From Rathayibacter sp. VKM Ac-2760 (GTDB lineage: Bacteria; Actinomycetota; Actinomycetes; Actinomycetales; Microbacteriaceae), in assembly GCF_009834185.1 (NCBI RefSeq), contig NZ_CP047173.1:2852001-2916000 (forward strand): a stretch of 64,000 bases of DNA. Direction: 5' to 3'. Under the pieces are notes generated by a model, which saw nothing but the letters and a program-made list of their open reading frames with translations, was not told the DNA's origin and made no database searches. Every line of letters starts with the position of its first letter. Position 1 is the stretch's first letter. The translations under genes were made by a program, and so were the position numbers. Below, piece after piece: positions 9,653-21,163 of this stretch.

Positions 9653-11272
9653 TTAGTTCTTGGTGATCTCGTAGTAGAGCGGCACCGAGTTCCAGCCGAA
9701 CTGGACGTTCGACACGTTCTCGCCGTAGCCGCCGGTCACGTTGGAGTACCACAGCGGGATCGCGGGCAGGTCCTTCAGGAGGACCTCCTGCGCCTGCTGG
9801 AACTTCTCGTTGGCCGAGTCGAGGTCGGTGTCGACAGCGCCCTCCGCGAGGAGCTGGTCGAACTCGGCGCTGGAGTAGTCGCCGTCGTTCGAGGACGCGT
9901 TGGTCGCGTACAGCGGGCCCAGGAAGTTGTACAGACCCGGGTAGTCGGCCTGCCATCCGGTGCGGAACGCGGTCTCGATGGTGCGGTCCGTGATCTTGGT
10001 GCGCGCCTCGGCGAAGGTCGGGTACGCCTCGCCCTCGGCGTCGATCCCGAGCGTGTTCTTGATCGAGTTCGACACGGCGTCGACCCAGCCCTGGTGGCCG
10101 CCGTCGGCGTTGTAGGCGATCTTGAAGGTTCCGTCCCAGGGGCTGATCGCGTCGGCCTGAGCCCACAGCGCCTTCGCCTCGTCGGCGTTGAACTCGAGGA
10201 CGTCGGCGCCCTCGAGCGAGTCGCTCCAGCCGTCGATCACCGGGGAGGTGAAGTCGGAGGCGGGGGTGCGGGTGCCCTCGAAGATCACGTCGGTGATCTG
10301 CGCGCGGTCGATCGACATCGAGATGGCCTGGCGTCGCAGCTGGCCCTCCTCACCGCCGAAGTGCGCGAGGCGGTCCGGGATGGTGAAGGACTGGAAGACG
10401 GCGGCGGGCTGGTTGACCGCACGGTCGCCCAGGTCGCTCTCGTAGGTGCCGTAGGCCGAGTCCGGGATGGCGTCGAGGACGTCGAGGTTGCCGCCCTGGA
10501 GGTCGGAGTACGCCGCGTCCTGCGTGGCGTAGAAGGTGACCGTGAGGCCGCCGTTGACCGGGGTGCGACCGCCGGTGTAGTCGGGGTTCACGACGAGGTC
10601 GATCTGCACGTTGTGCTGCCACGCGTCGTCGCCGGCGAGCATGTACGGGCCGTTGCCGATCGGGTTCTGGCCGAAGGCGTCCATGTCCTCGAACGCGGCG
10701 GCGGGCAGCGGGTAGTACGCCGAGTAGCCCAGACGCAGCGGGAAGTCCGACTTGGGCTCGGTGAGCGCGACGGTGAACGTCGTGTCGTCGACGACCGCGA
10801 GGCCGGTGAGCTCGGAGTCCTCGTCGTAGCTGAAGCCCTGGATGTCCTCGAAGAAGTAGCTGTTCAGCTGGTTGTTCGAGAGCTTCGCGCCGTAGTTCCA
10901 CGCGTCGACGAACGAGTTCGCCGTGACCGGGTCGCCGTTCGTGAAGGTGAGGTCGGGCTTGATCGTGATGGTGTAGTTCTGCGCGTCGGTCGACTCGATC
11001 GACTCGGCGACGTCGTTCTGCGGCGCACCCTCGGCGTCGTAGTAGACGAGACCGGCGAAGATCTCATCGAGGATCTTGCCGCCGCCCACCTCGTTGGTGT
11101 TGGTCGGGATCAGCGGGTTCTGCGGCTCGGACCCGTTGGTGGTGATGATCGCGCCGGAGTCGCCTCCCGCGTCACCCCCGCCCGAGTCGTTCGAGCTGCT
11201 GCAGCCGGCCAGGACCAGGGTGCTCGCGGCGACGAGCGCCAGAGCTCCGAGGCCGAAACGTCTGATTTTCAC
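9653..11272 (-). CDS. Peptide-binding lipoprotein, solute-binding protein family 5
   Basis: Extracytoplasmic substrate receptor of the peptide ABC transporter. I start it at the GTG at 11272 because a GGAGG SD lies 5 bases upstream and this gives a proper lipoprotein signal (MKIRRFGLGALALVAASTLV, then lipobox LAGC with Cys24); longer in-frame extensions lack this. The mature protein is about 515 residues. It opens with a Ser/Gly-rich linker and continues as an SBP_bac_5 fold (for example EPQNPLIPTNTNEV and the family pattern YTITIKPDLTFTNGDPVTANSFVDAW). It is the first gene of the minus-strand operon that runs on to the permeases and the ATPase. Confidence 0.94.
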   Translation of the reverse strand: MKIRRFGLGALALVAASTLVLAGCSSSNDSGGGDAGGDSGAIITTNGSEPQNPLIPTNTNEVGGGKILDEIFAGLVYYDAEGAPQNDVAESIESTDAQNYTITIKPDLTFTNGDPVTANSFVDAWNYGAKLSNNQLNSYFFEDIQGFSYDEDSELTGLAVVDDTTFTVALTEPKSDFPLRLGYSAYYPLPAAAFEDMDAFGQNPIGNGPYMLAGDDAWQHNVQIDLVVNPDYTGGRTPVNGGLTVTFYATQDAAYSDLQGGNLDVLDAIPDSAYGTYESDLGDRAVNQPAAVFQSFTIPDRLAHFGGEEGQLRRQAISMSIDRAQITDVIFEGTRTPASDFTSPVIDGWSDSLEGADVLEFNADEAKALWAQADAISPWDGTFKIAYNADGGHQGWVDAVSNSIKNTLGIDAEGEAYPTFAEARTKITDRTIETAFRTGWQADYPGLYNFLGPLYATNASSNDGDYSSAEFDQLLAEGAVDTDLDSANEKFQQAQEVLLKDLPAIPLWYSNVTGGYGENVSNVQFGWNSVPLYYEITKN

Positions 11273-11542
11273 AATTCCTCCAGTGGTGTGAGGGCGCGCG
11301 AGAAGTGGTTTCCCTGACGCGTGGAGTGCCGTGCGCGTGGCGACGGCGTCGGCGCACGAGACTGGTGGTCGTCGCGCGAATGCCTCTGACGAGACTATGT
11401 ATCGACCGCCTATCGCCACAAAACGATGGGGAAACCGTTACACAGCGGTAACCGGGAGGTGGAATCCTTGCGCGGATTCGCACGAAACGTGCGCGTGCGA
11501 GGTGCTCGACGCACGGCGACGACGTCAGGAAGGGGTTCCCGC

Positions 11543-12355
11543 GTGTCCATCGATCCTCCAGCGATCGTCCAGTCCCGGCGCCGGATCGGGATCGAGATCC
11601 TCCTGGTCCTCGGCCTCTCGCTCGGCGCGTCCGCGGTCTACTCGGTCGTGTCGATCACGAACAAGCTGACTCGATCGGAGGCGCTCGGGCAGCAGTCGAC
11701 CACGATCAACGGGGCGCTGAGCGACCGGCCCGCCTTCGACCTGATCTACCAGCTGCTCGCGCTGTTCTTCGACCTCGTGCCCGTGCTGCTCTGCGTCTTC
11801 CTGCTCTGGCAGGGCGGTCGTCGGCCGCTCGGGCGGCTCGGGCTCGACCTCCGCCGGCCGTTCCCCGACCTCGGCACAGGACTCGTGCTCGCGGTGGCGA
11901 TCGGCGCTCCCGGCATCGGGCTGTACGCGCTGGGCCGGGCGCTCGGGATCACGGTCGCGGTCGTGGCCTCGCCGCTGGACGCCTACTGGTGGACGGTGCC
12001 CGTGCTGGTGCTCTCCGCGATCCGGGCGGGGGTGCAGGAGGAGGTGATCGTGATCGGCTACCTCTTCGCGCGCCTGGGCGACCTGGGCTGGGGGCGCTGG
12101 CGGATCCTGTTCGCGAGCGCGCTGCTGCGCGGCAGCTACCACCTGTACCAGGGCATCGGGCCGTTCATCGGGAACGTGATCATGGGCGTGGTCTTCGGGT
12201 TGTTCTACCAGCGCTTCGGCCGCACGCTGCCGCTGGTGATCGCGCACTCGATCATCGACATCGTGTCGTTCGTGGGGTATCCGCTGGCGGTCGCCCTCTG
12301 GCCGGAGCTGTTCGCGACGCCGACGCCCACGGCCTCTGTCACCTCCACACCCTGA
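11543..12355 (+). CDS. CPBP-family intramembrane protein (Abi/CAAX protease-like)
   Basis: An integral membrane protein of 270 residues. The GTG at 11543 is chosen because AGGAAGGGG lies 7-8 bases upstream; the longer in-frame reading adds 39 residues without SD support. Hydrophobic segments lie near 15-35, 65-90, 110-135, 150-170 and in the C-terminal third. The CPBP motifs are recognisable: EEVIVIGYLFAR (motif 1), a His in GSYHLYQGI (motif 2) and HSIIDIVSF (motif 3). Motif 1 normally reads EExxxR, but here the Arg position is Ile, so proteolytic activity is uncertain. The role is unknown; relatives include prenyl-protein proteases and bacteriocin-immunity proteins. It is monocistronic and converges on gcvP. 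Confidence 0.85.
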   Translation: MSIDPPAIVQSRRRIGIEILLVLGLSLGASAVYSVVSITNKLTRSEALGQQSTTINGALSDRPAFDLIYQLLALFFDLVPVLLCVFLLWQGGRRPLGRLGLDLRRPFPDLGTGLVLAVAIGAPGIGLYALGRALGITVAVVASPLDAYWWTVPVLVLSAIRAGVQEEVIVIGYLFARLGDLGWGRWRILFASALLRGSYHLYQGIGPFIGNVIMGVVFGLFYQRFGRTLPLVIAHSIIDIVSFVGYPLAVALWPELFATPTPTASVTSTP

Positions 12356-12384
12356 CGCCGCTCGTCGTCCGACGCCGAGCCGAC

Positions 12385-12524
12385 GAGAGTGAATCCACGA
12401 GCCGGAGGCATGGAGCGACACCTCGGCTCGCAGAATCACCCTCGGCACGCAGAAACCGCAGCATTCAGCGAGCCGAGAGTGAATTCACGAGCCCGAGGTA
12501 CGGAGCGACACCTCGGCTCGCAGG
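12385..12524. repeat. Family 3 repeat locus, two ~50-bp direct copies 90 bp apart
   Basis: The copies begin GAGAGTGAATCCACGAGCC (12385) and GAGAGTGAATTCACGAGCC (12475). Each continues through a TGGAGCGACACCTCGGCTCG-like inverted core, and they differ at only a few positions. The CGAGCCGGAGG/CCTCGGCTCG cores and the GGCACGCAGAAA link recur at 37981-38100 and, in part, 56389-56493. It lies between the convergent CPBP gene and gcvP. Confidence 0.75.
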
Positions 12525-12537
12525 AACAGCCCCGGCT

Positions 12538-12594
12538 CGATCCGTCAGGAACGGCCGTGTCCGGAGAACGGACACGACCGTCCGCGACGGATCG
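12538..12594. terminator. Terminator hairpin downstream of gcvP
   Basis: Outer arms CGATCCGTC (12538-12546) and GACGGATCG (12586-12594) enclose an inner 13-bp stem with one mismatch (12551-12563 with 12569-12581, built on CGTGTCCG/CGGACACG). It lies 22 bases beyond the gcvP stop, between convergent genes. Confidence 0.65.
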
Positions 12595-12615
12595 TCGGCG
12601 GGCGTCAGGCGCGGA

Positions 12616-15501
<2,886 letters not shown>

Positions 15502-15876
15502 CTACTCGCCCACCAGCTCGTCGTAGGCCGCCGCGTCGAGCAGGCCGTCGGGCAGCGCGTCGAAGCGCACGGTGATCAGCCAGCCCTCGCCGAAGGGGTC
15601 GGCGTTGACCAGCTCGGGGCTGTCGACGACGGCGGAGTTGGTCTCGAGGACCTCGCCGTCGACGGGCGCGAACAGCTCGCCGACGGACTTGGTCGACTCG
15701 ATCTCGCCGACGACGCTGCCGCCCTCGACGCGGGTGCCCGCCTCGGGCAGCTCGACGAAGACGACGTCACCGAGCTTGCCGGCGGCGTAGGCGGTGATGC
15801 CGACGGTCGCGGTGTCGCCCTCGACGCGGATCCACTCGTGATCGGAGGTGTACTGGAGCTCGGTGGGAACGGCCAT
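15502..15876 (-). CDS. gcvH: Glycine cleavage system H protein
   Basis: A 124-residue lipoyl carrier protein that shuttles the aminomethyl group between GcvP, GcvT and the L-protein. It begins MAVPTELQYTSDHEWIR, a canonical GcvH N-terminus, and the lipoylated lysine is K63 in the motif GEIESTKSV. The C-terminus (DPFGEGWLITV, then DELVGE) is also typical. It lies 2 bases after gcvT and abuts gcvP. The L-protein (lpd) is not nearby, as usual. Confidence 0.97.
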   Translation of the reverse strand: MAVPTELQYTSDHEWIRVEGDTATVGITAYAAGKLGDVVFVELPEAGTRVEGGSVVGEIESTKSVGELFAPVDGEVLETNSAVVDSPELVNADPFGEGWLITVRFDALPDGLLDAAAYDELVGE

Positions 15877-15878
15877 GG

Positions 15879-17135
15879 TCAGTTCTTCTTTCTGGAGTAG
15901 AAGGGGAGCTCGGTGACGGTCATCGGGAGCCGGCTGCCGCGGATGTCGACGGAGACGACGCTGCCGGGCCGCGCGGAGGCCGGCGCGACGTAGGCCATCG
16001 CGATCGGCACGCCGAGGGTGGGCGAGAGCACGCCGCTGGTGACCACGCCGATCACGTCGTCGTCGGGGCCGTGCACGCTGTACTCGGCGCGGGCGGCGCG
16101 GCGGCCCTCGCCGATCAGGCCGACGAGCACGGGTGCGTCGCCGGAGGGGCCCTCCTCGCTGGCCGCGCGGCCGACGAAGTCGATCGGCTTGCCGAGGGCG
16201 ACGACGCGGCCGAGGCCGGCCTGCGCCGGGAAGACGTCGCGGGAGAGCTCGTGGCCGTAGAGCGGCATGCCGGCCTCGAGGCGCAGGGTGTCGCGGGCGG
16301 CGAGCCCGGCGGGGACGAGACCCGCGCCGGCGCCGGTCTCGGCGAGCGCCTCCCAGAGGGCCGGGGCGGTGTCGGGGGCGACGTAGATCTCGAAGCCGTC
16401 CTCGCCGGTGTAGCCGGTGCGGGCGATCAGGATCGGGTGCGCCTCGAAGCTGGCGGGCACGGCGCGGTAGTAGCGCAGCTCCTCGAGCAGGCGCGCCGCG
16501 TCGTCGGTGTCGAGCACCGACTCCTCGCCGCGAACGACCTCGATCGCGAGGCCCTGCAGGTTCTGCAGGATCTCGAGCGAGCGCGGGCCCTGGATCGCGA
16601 TCAGCGCGACGTCGTCGCTCTCGTCGTAGAGCTCGCACTCGAACATCGCCGTGCGGTCGCGCAGCTGCCCGGCGACCACGTGGCGGTTGCCGGCGTTCGC
16701 GACGATCAGGAAGCGGTCCTCTCCGGTGCGGTAGACGACGAGGTCGTCGATCACGCCGCCGGTGCGGTCGAGCAGGAGGGTGTACTTCGCGCGGCCGACG
16801 GCGACGGCGGAGAGGTCGCTCGCGAGCGCGTAGTCGAGGGCGTCCACCGCCTCGGGGCCGACGACGAGGATCTCGCCCATGTGGGAGAGGTCGAAGAGGC
16901 CGGCGGCGGTGCGGACGGCGTGGTGCTCGGCGAGGTCGCCGGAGTAGCGGACGGGCATCCACCAGCCGGAGAAGTCGGTGAAGGAGGCGCCGGCCGCGAC
17001 GTGCACGTCGTGCAGCGGGGAGCGGCGGGGCTCGGTGCTCGGCGCGGTGGCGTCGGGCGAGTCGATCTCGATGCCGCCGGACTCGGGGGCGCCGGACTCG
17101 GCGGGGTTCTTCTCGGCAGAGCTGTCGTCAGACAT
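15879..17135 (-). CDS. gcvT: Aminomethyltransferase, glycine cleavage T protein
   Basis: Transfers the methylene unit from aminomethyl-lipoyl-GcvH to tetrahydrofolate. The start is the ATG at 17135, with GGAGAA five bases upstream; reading further upstream would translate the riboswitch. The product has 418 residues against about 365-375 for typical GcvT. Some of the excess is an acidic, Ser/Pro-rich N-terminal extension (about 1-38) before the conserved SPLHDVHVAAGASFTDFSGW. The folate-binding core (FDLSHMGEI, KYTLLLDRTGGVIDDLV, GYTGEDGFEIY) is intact. It is the first gene of the operon. Confidence 0.95.
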   Translation of the reverse strand: MSDDSSAEKNPAESGAPESGGIEIDSPDATAPSTEPRRSPLHDVHVAAGASFTDFSGWWMPVRYSGDLAEHHAVRTAAGLFDLSHMGEILVVGPEAVDALDYALASDLSAVAVGRAKYTLLLDRTGGVIDDLVVYRTGEDRFLIVANAGNRHVVAGQLRDRTAMFECELYDESDDVALIAIQGPRSLEILQNLQGLAIEVVRGEESVLDTDDAARLLEELRYYRAVPASFEAHPILIARTGYTGEDGFEIYVAPDTAPALWEALAETGAGAGLVPAGLAARDTLRLEAGMPLYGHELSRDVFPAQAGLGRVVALGKPIDFVGRAASEEGPSGDAPVLVGLIGEGRRAARAEYSVHGPDDDVIGVVTSGVLSPTLGVPIAMAYVAPASARPGSVVSVDIRGSRLPMTVTELPFYSRKKN

Positions 17136-17221
17136 GGGAGTTCTCCAATTCGTCGCAGTGCTGCGCACGCGCCCGCACAGGTCGGTGATGCGTGGCACAG
17201 CAGTGCCGTGGGAACTCCCCC

Positions 17222-17402
17222 TCTGTCGTGGTGCCTGAGAGATTCGCGGCGCCCCTCGCGGGGCGGTCGCTTTCACCATCGGCGGATCCTCGAGCGGATC
17301 GCTTTCCAGAGTGGCCAGTTCGACGCGGTACAAGACCTGAGAGATTGGCGGGGAGGCTTGCTCCTTCGGTGCCGACCGGAGTCGGCTCTCCCGCGTCGCG
17401 TA
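17222..17402 (-). promoter_or_regulatory. Tandem glycine riboswitch upstream of gcvT
   Basis: Read on the minus strand there are two glycine aptamers in series. Aptamer I (about 17402-17334) has GGGAGAGCC, then CACCGAAGGAGCAAGCC and AATCTCTCAGG. Aptamer II (about 17333-17222) has CTCTGGAAAGCG, CCGATGGTGAAAGCG and AATCTCTCAGGC. These match the gcvT-family consensus (GGAGAG, GCCGAAGGAGCAA, CTCTCAGG). About 85 bases separate it from the gcvT start. A TAGGGT -10-like box at 17430-17435 (minus) would place the transcription start about 20 bases before the first aptamer. Tandem glycine riboswitches usually act as on-switches for glycine breakdown. Confidence 0.95.
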
Positions 17403-17463
17403 TGCGGCCCGGTATTCGGTTGTCCGCTCACCCTATCGGGCGGGCGGACGTCCTGTCCCCCCG

Positions 17464-17526
17464 CCGCGAGATGCCACTTGTGCGCGGATTCCCCGGCGTG
17501 TCGCGCGCACAAGAGGCATCTCGCGG
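17464..17526. repeat. Family 2 palindromic repeat (GCGAGATGCC type)
   Basis: The left arm CCGCGAGATGCCACTTGTG and the right arm CACAAGAGGCATCTCGCGG pair, with one mismatch, around a 25-base centre. The second copy, with perfect arms, is at 62267-62333. Here it lies between the gcvT riboswitch promoter and the divergent nrtR gene. Confidence 0.85.
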
Positions 17527-17567
17527 CGAGGAGCCGGACTCGGGGTGGTGTTCGGGTCGGGGTGACA

Positions 17568-17588
17568 CTAAGCTCGGGAGAGAGTTAG
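17568..17588 (+). promoter_or_regulatory. Candidate NrtR operator upstream of the NAD operon
   Basis: A 21-bp imperfect palindrome with CTAA...TTAG ends (CTAAGCTC, a short centre, GAGAGTTAG) lies 27 bases before the GTG of nrtR. Autoregulation of the NAD operon by NrtR through palindromes of about this width is known in other actinobacteria. That this particular site is bound is inference. Confidence 0.35.
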
Positions 17589-17615
17589 GGTCAGGGCGAC
17601 TTTTAGGGGGTCCGC

Positions 17616-18299
17616 GTGGAGGCAGCAGCGCCGCAGCTCGCGGTGTCGACCGTGATCTTCGCCCTGCGCCCGCATCCCGAGACCGGCGCCAGCACCGTGT
17701 GGATCCCGGTGGTCCGCCGGCTCCGCGAGCCCTACCGCGGGCTGTGGGCGCTGCCCGGCGGTCCGCTCCGGACCGAGGAGGACCTCGCCGAGGCGGCGCG
17801 TCGCACCCTCCGCGAGACGACCGGCCTCGCCCCGCGCTACCTCGAGCAGCTCTACGCCGTCGGTGGCACCGAGCGCTCGCACGGCGAGCGCCGCGTGGTG
17901 TCGATCGTCTACTGGGCGCTCGTGCGCACCTCCGAGGCCGACGAGGCGATCGTCGACGAGAACGTCACCTGGCTCTGCACCGATCTGACGCTCGACCTCG
18001 CCTTCGATCACGGCCTGATCGTCGACTACGCCCTCTGGCGCCTGCGCAACAAGATGGAGTACTCCCGCATCGCGCACGCCTTCCTCGGCGAGACCTTCAC
18101 GCTCGCGCAGCTGCGCGAGGTGCACGAGGCCGTCCTGCAGAAGCCCCTCGACCCGGCGAACTTCCGCCGGACGATCGAGGCCTCCAAGACCGTGGTGCCG
18201 ACCGAGCAGCGCCTGACGGGGACCCGTCACCGCCCGCCGCGCCTGTACCGCTACGACGGGTCCGTGGCACTCGTCGACAACGGGCCGCTGCCGGTCTGA
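17616..18299 (+). CDS. nrtR: NrtR-type Nudix transcriptional regulator of NAD biosynthesis
   Basis: A 227-residue protein with an N-terminal Nudix fold (about 8-145) and a C-terminal winged helix (about 150-215: FTLAQLREVHEAVLQKPLDPANFRRTIEASKTVV). This is the NrtR layout, in which the Nudix domain senses ADP-ribose or related NAD metabolites and releases the repressor from DNA. The Nudix-box region reads GGPLRTEEDLAEAARRTLRE followed by TTGL, lacking some catalytic glutamates, as expected for a sensor. The GTG start has AGGGGG upstream. It is followed within 46 bases by nadA, so it probably represses its own operon. An active Nudix hydrolase is the less likely alternative. Confidence 0.87.
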   Translation: MEAAAPQLAVSTVIFALRPHPETGASTVWIPVVRRLREPYRGLWALPGGPLRTEEDLAEAARRTLRETTGLAPRYLEQLYAVGGTERSHGERRVVSIVYWALVRTSEADEAIVDENVTWLCTDLTLDLAFDHGLIVDYALWRLRNKMEYSRIAHAFLGETFTLAQLREVHEAVLQKPLDPANFRRTIEASKTVVPTEQRLTGTRHRPPRLYRYDGSVALVDNGPLPV

Positions 18300-18345
18300 G
18301 CACCGGCCGCCGCCCCCTTCGCACCGCACCATCCGAGGAGACACC

Positions 18346-19662
18346 GTGACATCGGTCGACAGCACCATCCAGCTCATCGAGCGGGGAGCAGCCCCCGGCG
18401 AGACCTGCGCGCCCGAGCTCGCCGACGCGCCCTGGTCGTTCGACCTCGGCCTCCCCGCCTACGGCCCGGGCGCCTCGCAGGCCGACCCGATCCCGGCGGC
18501 GTCGCCCGTGCAGGGCCGGCTGCCCGACGAGTACACCGCGGCGAGCGCCGAGGAGCTGCACCGCCGCATCCTCGCGGCGAAGGAGACGCTGGGCGAGCGG
18601 GTCGTCGTGCTCGGCCACTTCTACCAGCGCGACGAGGTGGTGCAGTACGCGGACTTCGTCGGCGACTCCTTCCAGCTCGCGAAGGCGGTGGCGAACCGGC
18701 CGGACGCGGAGGCGATCGTCTTCTGCGGCGTGCACTTCATGGCGGAGACGGCGGACATCCTCTCCCGTCCCGACCAGGCGGTCATCCTGCCAAACCTCGC
18801 CGCGGGCTGCTCGATGGCGGACATGGCGGACATCGACTCGGTCGAGGACGCCTGGGCCGAGCTGACCGACCTCTACGGCACCGAGCCGGACGCCGACGGG
18901 CGCGTGCCGCTGATCCCGGTGACCTACATGAACTCCTCCGCGGCGCTCAAGGCGTTCTGCGGGCGCAACGGCGGCGTGGTCTGCACCTCGTCCAACGCGA
19001 CGACGGTGCTCGAGGACGCGTTCGCGCGCGGGCAGCGGGTCCTCTTCTTCCCCGACCAGCACCTCGGCCGCAACACCGCGAAGGCGATGGGCGTGCCGCT
19101 GGAGCGGATGCCGATGTGGAACCCGCGCAAGCCCGGCGGCGGCTCGGACGAGGCGACGCTGCTGGACGCGCAGGTCATCCTCTGGCACGGGTTCTGCTCG
19201 GTGCACAAGCGCTTCACGGTCGCGCAGATCGAGCGGGCGCGCGCCGAGCACCCGGACGTCCGCGTGATCGTGCACCCGGAGTGCCCGATGGCGGTCGTCG
19301 ACGCGGCGGACGAGTACGGCTCGACCGACTACATCGTCAAGGCGATCCAGGCGGCGCCCGCGGGCAGCACCTTCGCCATCGGCACCGAGATCAACCTCGT
19401 GCAGCGCCTGGCCGTGCAGTACCCGCAGCACACGATCTTCTGCCTCGACGACGTGGTCTGCCCGTGCTCGACGATGTACCGCATCCACCCGGGGTATCTC
19501 GCCTGGGTGCTGGAGGGGCTCGTCGCGGGGACCGTGCACAACCGGATCTCGGTGGACGACTCGGTGCAGGACCAGGCGCGGGTGGCGCTCGAGCGGATGC
19601 TCGCCGCGGTGCCGCCGGCCGGTCCGGTCGCTCCTGCTCCCGCTCCCGTTGCGGGGGCCTGA
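18346..19662 (+). CDS. nadA: Quinolinate synthase A
   Basis: A [4Fe-4S] enzyme that condenses iminoaspartate with dihydroxyacetone phosphate to form quinolinate. At 438 residues it is the long actinobacterial form. It has conserved LGHFYQRDEVVQYADFVGDS, CSMADMAD, HPECPM and the C-terminal VVCPCSTMYRIHP, which includes cluster ligands. The GTG start has GAGGAG 6-7 bases upstream. It is followed 1 base later by nadB, which supplies the unstable iminoaspartate. It belongs to the NrtR-headed operon. Confidence 0.96.
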   Translation: MTSVDSTIQLIERGAAPGETCAPELADAPWSFDLGLPAYGPGASQADPIPAASPVQGRLPDEYTAASAEELHRRILAAKETLGERVVVLGHFYQRDEVVQYADFVGDSFQLAKAVANRPDAEAIVFCGVHFMAETADILSRPDQAVILPNLAAGCSMADMADIDSVEDAWAELTDLYGTEPDADGRVPLIPVTYMNSSAALKAFCGRNGGVVCTSSNATTVLEDAFARGQRVLFFPDQHLGRNTAKAMGVPLERMPMWNPRKPGGGSDEATLLDAQVILWHGFCSVHKRFTVAQIERARAEHPDVRVIVHPECPMAVVDAADEYGSTDYIVKAIQAAPAGSTFAIGTEINLVQRLAVQYPQHTIFCLDDVVCPCSTMYRIHPGYLAWVLEGLVAGTVHNRISVDDSVQDQARVALERMLAAVPPAGPVAPAPAPVAGA

Positions 19663-19663
19663 C

Positions 19664-21163
19664 GTGTCCCGCGTCGTCGTGGTCGGCAGCGGGATCGCCG
19701 GCCTGGTCGTCGCGCTGCTGGCCGCGCGCCGGCACGAGGTCGTCCTCGTCACCAAGGGCGCGCTCGCGGAGTCGAGCACGCGCGCCGCGCAGGGCGGGAT
19801 CGCCGCGGTCACCGCGCCCGGCGACTCGGTCGCGCTGCACGTCGAGGACACCCTCACCGCCGGTGCCGGTCTCTGCTCGCGCTCGGCCGTCGAGGTGCTC
19901 TGCGCCGAGGGGCCGGCGGCGGTCGCCGCACTGCAGGCGTGGGGCGTCGGCTTCGACCGCGACGGCGACGACCTCGCCCGCGGACTGGAGGGTGCGCACT
20001 CGCGGCCGCGGATCCTGCACGCGGGCGGCGACGCGACCGGCTCCGCGATCGAGGAGGCGCTCGTCGCCGCGGTGCGCGCCGCCGCCGTCACCGTGCTCGA
20101 GGAGACCGTGCTGGTCGACCTGGTGCGGCCGGGAGCCGCCGTGACCGGCGTGGACGTGCTGCGGGACGGACGGGTCGAGCGGATCGACGCCGACGCGGTC
20201 GTCCTCGCGACCGGCGGGGCCGGACAGCTCTACCGGCACACCACGAACCCCGCGGTCGCGACCGGCGACGGCCTCGCCGCCACCCTGCGCGCCGGCGCCC
20301 AGACGGCCGACCTGGAGTTCTACCAGTTCCACCCCACCTGGCTCGCGCTGGCCGGCGGGTTCCTGGTCTCGGAGGCGGTCCGTGGTGAGGGCGCGGTGCT
20401 GCGCGACGCGGCGGGCGAGCGCTTCCTCCTCGGCGTGCACCCCGACGCCGAGCTGGCGCCCCGCGACATCGTCGCCCGCGCGATCGCCGACCGGATGCTG
20501 CTCCAGGGCGGGCTGCCGGTGCACCTCGACGCGCGGGCGATCCCCGCGGACGTGCTCGCGCACCGCTTCCCGACCATCTCTGCCGCCTGCCGAGTGGGTG
20601 GGCTCTCGCTCGCCGACGACCTCATCCCCGTGACGCCGGCCGCGCACTACTGGATGGGCGGGGTCGCGACCGATCTCGACGGGCGGACCAGCCTCCCCGG
20701 GCTCTTCGCCGTCGGCGAGGTCGCCTGCACCGGCGTGCACGGCGCGAACCGGCTGGCGTCGAACAGCCTGCTCGAGGGCGTCGTCTTCGCCCGGCGGGTC
20801 GCGGCGGCGCTCGACGGCGCGACCGTCGCGCCGTCGTCCGAGGCGGCGGAGCCCTCCGCGCTCGTGCCGCTCGCGCTCGATCGCGCGCTCCTGCAGGAGA
20901 CGCTCTGGACGGGCGCGGGTCTCTCCCGCGACGCCGCGGGCCTGGAGTCCGCCCGCGCCGCTCTGGCCACCGCCGGCTCCCCCGCGCCCCTGACCCGAAC
21001 GACGATCGAGGACGCGAACCTCCGCACCTGCGGCCTCGCCCTCATCGACGCCGCCCTCGCCCGCGCCGAGTCGCGCGGCGCCCACCACCGCACCGACCAC
21101 CCCCACCCCTCGGCGAGCGCCTACCGCGTCGCCGGTACGAGAAAGGTCGCCGTCCCGTGCTGA
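19664..21163 (+). CDS. nadB: L-aspartate oxidase
   Basis: FAD enzyme converting L-aspartate to iminoaspartate, the first step of de novo NAD synthesis. I choose the GTG at 19664, giving MSRVVVVGSGIAGLVVALLAA (499 residues) with the FAD dinucleotide-binding glycines at the very N-terminus; the five-codon longer reading starts inside nadA. Family motifs include STRAAQGGIAAVTAPGDS, TTNPAVATGDG and HGANRLASNSLLEG. It overlaps nadC by 7 bases. Confidence 0.96.
   Translation: MSRVVVVGSGIAGLVVALLAARRHEVVLVTKGALAESSTRAAQGGIAAVTAPGDSVALHVEDTLTAGAGLCSRSAVEVLCAEGPAAVAALQAWGVGFDRDGDDLARGLEGAHSRPRILHAGGDATGSAIEEALVAAVRAAAVTVLEETVLVDLVRPGAAVTGVDVLRDGRVERIDADAVVLATGGAGQLYRHTTNPAVATGDGLAATLRAGAQTADLEFYQFHPTWLALAGGFLVSEAVRGEGAVLRDAAGERFLLGVHPDAELAPRDIVARAIADRMLLQGGLPVHLDARAIPADVLAHRFPTISAACRVGGLSLADDLIPVTPAAHYWMGGVATDLDGRTSLPGLFAVGEVACTGVHGANRLASNSLLEGVVFARRVAAALDGATVAPSSEAAEPSALVPLALDRALLQETLWTGAGLSRDAAGLESARAALATAGSPAPLTRTTIEDANLRTCGLALIDAALARAESRGAHHRTDHPHPSASAYRVAGTRKVAVPC

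Noticed and set aside
15879..17333. Longer GcvT reading starting at 17333
   Set aside because: The extra 66 codons translate the second glycine aptamer; the ATG at 17135 has the proper SD.
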